From Prorocentrum cordatum (lineage: Eukaryota; Sar; Dinophyceae; Prorocentrales; Prorocentraceae), in assembly GCA_963575745.1 (NCBI GenBank), contig CAUYUJ010017993.1, positions 46,001 to 110,000 on the forward strand: 64,000 nt of DNA, in the 5' to 3' direction. Below, piece after piece: positions 60,489 through 64,000 of the stretch. The notes under the pieces were generated by a model. That model did no database searches, was not told where the DNA came from, and saw nothing but the letters and a program-made list of their open reading frames with translations. Numbering within the stretch: the first letter of the stretch is position 1; each line of letters opens with the position of its first letter. The position numbers were made by a program, and so were the translations under genes.

Positions 60489-61776
60489 TCATAAAAAAAA
60501 ACTATCAACGTCTAAAAGGGCAGGTGCGGTGGTTACTTGAAATTCGTAGGCGCTCTCGTCTAGCACAAGCCTGCGCAGGGCAGCTTGGGCGGCAGAGCTG
60601 CCCCTGACAGCGTCATCAAACCTGGCTTTGCGCTGCCTGTCAAGGGCCCACTGGTCAGTGCATTCACCGCGCATCTGCTCCCAGGACCGCGCCGCATATG
60701 CGAAGCTGGCCATGCTACCGTCGGCTCCAGAATCTTTAGGCAGGATGGCAACCCAAGCCTGTAGCATTTGCCGCGGCCGCGCGATGGAAGCTTCCATCAT
60801 GTGAAAAATAGCCAGGAGCTCCGACCGAGCGGAAGGCGGCAGCCTTGAAATATCGCGAGCACTGATGTTGATACAGCCACGTGACTTGCGCTCAGGAGTG
60901 TTCTGGAGAATGCGATCCAAACGGGAGGGGTCCAAAGGAGGAAGAGGAGGGGCCTCCAGAGCACTCTCGCGCACATCTCGAAAGGTCTGCTCCAGCTGGT
61001 CACGACTGTCTTGCCTGGTCCACGTTTTAATCCAGGGCTTGGCTCGTGCGTTCATCAATTCCAGGGAGGTGTAGGTGGGCAAACCTCCTTCGCCCAGGGC
61101 CTCGCTCGTTTGGCGGGGCTTGGGCCTGGTTAACTGGTGGAGGCCTCCTAAGCTGCCGGCGCATGCTGCCCAATCTGAGAAACCTTTTAACGCGCGGTCA
61201 GTTACAATTCTGGATGCACGACTAAAGTTCCTGTCAGCTGCCTCGGCCAAGGGGAAAATCTCCTTGGCTGACAAGTGCGGGATCTCCTCCAAGGCGCGCC
61301 TCCAAGAGGTCGCGGCGTCCTCGTCGAGGGAGGGCAGCTTTAATTCAGGAATGCGCGGGGCCAGGGATAAAATCTTAGCGTGCAGCTGGTCAACTGTCTT
61401 ACCAGATCCTGATTTACTCGCAACTCTACCTAGTAAAGATAATTGAGAGCTTAAAACAGCCCACCAGTTACAATCGTTATGCGCGGACTGCAGTGGGGCG
61501 GACTTCCTGCTTATAGTCTTGACCTGAATAGGTTGCACCACGCCGCGCCCCTTAAACGCAGGCTGGGCCTCTGGCGGGATAGCGCAAGCTTCACAATGAA
61601 ACTTTTCCATGCGAGGAGCCCAGGTACCGAACTTCACAGCAAGCTGTTCAGACGCCACAGGATCGGCAAGATACCCTAAACAGCCACGGATCTCCGAAGG
61701 GGCTCCTCGCTCGATCTCTCTCAACACGCGCTTATCGGGATGGGTCTGTGCCCAAGCGTCTCCAAGTGAACGGGTG
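60489..61776 (-). pseudogene. LINE-3 pre-RT and RT fingers region
   Basis: The open frame 61727-60489 (it can be read back to about 61790). An unassigned N-terminal part includes FHCEACAIP. Then come RILQNTPERKSRG, DISRLPPSARSELLAIF, QMLQAWVAILPKDSGADGS and DDAVRGSSAAQAALRR, matching the conserved RT lead-in (LP-x-R-x-ELL-x-I, V-x-LPK, RGSSA). It ends LLDVDSFF followed by a stop. Reading eight instead of nine T (60493-60501) would continue as YDSLDP, i.e. the full motif A with Asp and the F-Y-D-S pattern. The run-length change is therefore the break. Confidence 0.8.
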
Positions 61777-62139
61777 TCAGGAGGAGGAGGAAAAAGGCTC
61801 GGCCTCCAGCGGAGGCTGCTCCTGGGGTTCAGGTTCGGGGTCTTCAGGGGCCTGGCCGGCCTCGGGAAACCCGCAATCGAATTCTTCCCCAGGGGCCTCG
61901 CCCACCGCTGGCAAAGGGCCGAAGGGGGCCTCAGAATCTCCGAACCCCGGGGCTCCTTCGGCGCCCCGCCGAGGCTTATATACGCAAGCTTTCTCGGGCA
62001 CAGGCTTGGGTTTAGATCTACTCTTCTTCAAACCCGACATGCTGGATGGGTCGGGCGCGTGCTTGGGCAGGGGAGGATGAGGGAAAGGCCTAGGCACCGC
62101 ACAAGTGCGGTGCTCAGCGTCGGACGGGTTCAGGCCCAG
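61777..62139 (-). pseudogene. LINE-3 linker, Pro/Glu/Lys-rich
   Basis: Follows the endonuclease in frame. It has a Pro-rich stretch (PRPFPHPPLPKHAPDPSS), a basic KKSRSKPKP, and an acidic Pro/Glu tail ending in four Ser. The frame closes at 61777 in a TCC-rich tract; from there the neighbouring frame carries the continuation, so a one-base slip in the simple repeat near 61780-61800 is likely. Confidence 0.6.
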
Positions 62140-63174
62140 CGTGATCTGCAGGCCTGCGTGCGCCTTCCACTCGCCATCCATGACTGACTGCGTGCTCCTC
62201 ACAAAGGGGGCGAGGTCTTTGGCGCAGACGGCGAAATCGTAGAGTCTTCCCTCTCCAGCAAAGCTCGTGATAGCCACGTTATCAGGGAGGACTTGCACTG
62301 CGACCAGCTTCTCCATCCAAGTGTCGAGGTCGGTAGGCTCCACGTTTCAATCTCCAAATGCAATCCGCGGGGCAGCCTGTGCAGATAGAAATACTCCCAG
62401 TGTTCGCAGCGTTCTCAAGCTTCTGCCTCGGATTCCAACTCCATGGTCAAGGTAGATTTGCACCGCCGCAATCTGTTGCCAAGACGTTCTGATACTCATA
62501 GCAGAGAAATCGAGCTCTTTCTTGCCGCCGTCGCTGGCGCCGTAGCACTGGGAGACATCCGAGACAAGGTGAGCGAAAGAACGCGCATTCAGACCACGTT
62601 TGACTGCCAACAAAATTCCACCAGCTTTCTTGATGTTGCCCCTGGGCATTGCTGGAGACAACACTGGCCCCCAACCAGCATTCGGAATGTCATTGCCCAG
62701 GTCGCCCATATCTTCAGGTCCTCGATGATGTTCGCAGAGCCCCACAACGTCGTAGCACTGCCAATCCTTCTTGAGGTAGTCCACGACCTTGGGGCCCCAC
62801 TTGGTGCTGTTGCGCATGTAGATATTCAGCGTCTTCTCCGCGCCCACCTTGCACTCTGGGGAACCAGGAAGCACTTCAGGGCAAGGAACGAGCGGCCGCG
62901 GGTCTCCAGCCGATTCCCCTGCCCCAGAGCTCCTTGGCCCGCTCTGCGCCGTCGTCGGGGAAACCCCTCTAACGTGAGCGTAGCCAAGGGTCGTTGGGAC
63001 AGGGGACTCAGCCTTCGCAGACGCCTGCTGCCTCGGAGACGACGCGGAAGTCGCGCATGTGGCCGTGCTCGTTGAAGTAGGAGTGGGCTCGGCAATGCCT
63101 ACAGGCTCGGTGGTCACGCAGCGAGCTCCTGCGCCCCCCTCATGGTGTCGCCCAGGGGGGTGGGCTGCTGCTTG
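62140..63174 (-). pseudogene. LINE-3 APE-type endonuclease with a stop in the GD-x-N motif
   Basis: The frame from 63117 (GTG; the same frame continues upstream to the TGA at 63175) has a Pro/Ser/Thr-rich leader of about 95 residues, then LNIYMRN (conserved Asn), YDVVGLCEHH (catalytic Glu at residue 129), AGGILLAVKRGL, and RIAFGD at 251-256. The next codon is TGA (62349-62347), followed in the same frame by N-VEPTDLDTW. The canonical motif is G-D-W/F-N, so a Trp codon TGG changed to TGA would explain it. The downstream part contains AGEGRLYDFAV and KAHAG (His at residue 62 after the stop), the expected C-terminal active-site region. A one-codon lesion in an otherwise intact domain. Confidence 0.82.
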
Positions 63175-64000
63175 TCAAGCGGAGGCGGTGCCGCCGCTGT
63201 TCCCAGCAGCGTCGCCCTTGCTCATGCCCTTGCCAGCAGCGATCAGCTCCGCCTTGCGCGCACTGATCTTGTCCAGCTCCTCCTGGGACGGCCCCAGCTG
63301 GGTACTCGAAGCCGCCGACGCACTGCCAGTAGCTGCTACCTCGGGCTCCTCAGCAGGGGCGCCTGCCGCGGAGGCTCCGTCGTTGCACTTCTTGCGCTTG
63401 TGGGAAAGCAGGCGTTGGCGCTGTTCCTTGATAGTCTCGATCTCCTTCTGCACCTGCTGGGCCATGGGCTTGAAATGCTCTGTCACGAGCTGCTTGATGA
63501 AGGCGCCCAGCTGGGTCTTTCTCTCACGCCACTGTTCGAGAAGCTCGCCAGCGCCTTCGTAGTCATCTTCTTGGCCTTCCAAGTCTAGCAGGTCACCTTC
63601 GTTGATGGAAATGTCTTCACCTTTCAGCAGCGCCTGGAGGTCGATGCCCGTCGTGGCGGGCGGCGGGGCCTTGGGCGCTGGTGCCAGGCTGGCGCGCACA
63701 CGCTCCTCCTCCGCCTCGGCCTCCGCGAGCTTGGCTGCCTGGTCCGCCAGGTAGTGCTCCGTCTCGGTCCACTGCCGCTTGGCCTTCTCGACCCACTGCA
63801 GTGCTTCTTGGTACTTCTTGTTGGCTGCCCGTGCTGCTTCAGCTGCTTGCTTGAGACGCGTCTCTGGCAGGATGGGAGCAGGCTTGGGCGATGGCGCAAC
63901 TTTACTCTTGAGTTCCTTCAGAAGGTGTGGGTCGAGGCGGCGCGCGATCACGGCGAGCGCGTCCTCCATGACCACGTCATCAGGATCCAAATCTCTGTTC
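63175..64000 (-). pseudogene. LINE-3 N-terminal/ORF1-like region with coiled coils
   Basis: Open at the window edge; no start codon can be chosen (first in-window Met is about eight codons after 63990). About 275 residues are visible. Predicted coiled coils by composition lie at about residues 45-105 (RLKQAAEAARAANKKYQEAL and following Lys/Glu/Ala heptads) and about 145-200 (LLEQWRERKTQLGAF... KEIETIKEQRQRL), followed by a basic KRKK. The end is Ala/Ser/Gly-rich. No CCHC zinc knuckle is seen. It ends at TGA 63177-63175, but the same frame stays open on the other side into the endonuclease, so it may be either a true ORF1 stop or a nonsense change in a fused protein. Confidence 0.65.

Larger units (their letters stand above)
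58011..64000 (-). mobile_element. LINE-3: near-complete minus-strand non-LTR retrotransposon, inactivated
   Basis: In minus-strand order: an ORF1-like coiled-coil region (open at the right window edge to 63175), APE endonuclease (about 62830-62140), a Pro/Glu-rich linker (to 61777), RT N-part (about 61790-60489), RT palm and thumb (60487-about 59200), a CCHC zinc knuckle (about 59165-59115), and RNase H (about 58870-58370). Lesions seen: TGA at 63175-63177, TGA at 62347-62349, a frameshift near 61790, a one-base shift in a 9-T run (60493-60501), TAA at 60461-60463, and a frameshift near 58740. RNase H after RT places it among RNase H-bearing LINE groups such as I/Tad-like; the exact clade is not determined. 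No window sequence covers its 5' end. Confidence 0.9.

Overview
This window looks like nuclear DNA of a large-genome protist, most likely a dinoflagellate. That is an inference. It rests on degenerate non-LTR retrotransposons whose domain order and motifs resemble those I know from dinoflagellates, on high GC with intact CpG, on many terminal-inverted-repeat miniature elements, and on very long simple-sequence tracts. No bacterial operons, rRNA, tRNA or CRISPR were seen, and no host protein-coding gene could be recognised. Nearly every long open frame is a by-product of low-complexity DNA or tandem repeats.

Layout. 0.3-3.4 kb: a decayed plus-strand LINE (LINE-1 here), interrupted by a short inverted-repeat element. 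4-7.3 kb: small dispersed repeats and GC-rich simple sequence. 7.66-11.3 kb: a satellite of about 35 units of about 102 bp. 11.3-24 kb: simple repeats, several miniature inverted-repeat elements, a hairpin-unit tandem array and other minisatellites. 24.05-26.17 kb: a minus-strand LINE fragment (LINE-2). 26.99-33.48 kb: a 6.5-kb degenerate CGN trinucleotide array. 33.7-39 kb: dispersed and tandem repeats. 39.1-41.8 kb: a direct duplication with nested miniature elements. 41.8-43.3 kb: ACACA/ACAAC DNA and a nested minisatellite. 43.5-50.4 kb: GGA, CT and ACAT arrays and dispersed elements. 50.87-52.02 kb: a 78-bp satellite. 52-58 kb: more miniature elements and tandem duplications. 58.0 kb to the right edge: a nearly complete but inactivated minus-strand LINE (LINE-3) with a coiled-coil ORF1-like region, APE endonuclease, reverse transcriptase, zinc knuckle and RNase H.

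The only proteins with recognisable function are retrotransposon enzymes, all broken by stops, frameshifts or lost catalytic residues. The short non-coding elements fall into families with several copies in the window. Three families have readable target duplications: family A (5-7 bp), B (5 bp) and C (TA). One family B element sits inside a family A element, which gives a relative order of insertion. The window is best read as a transposon and tandem-repeat landscape.
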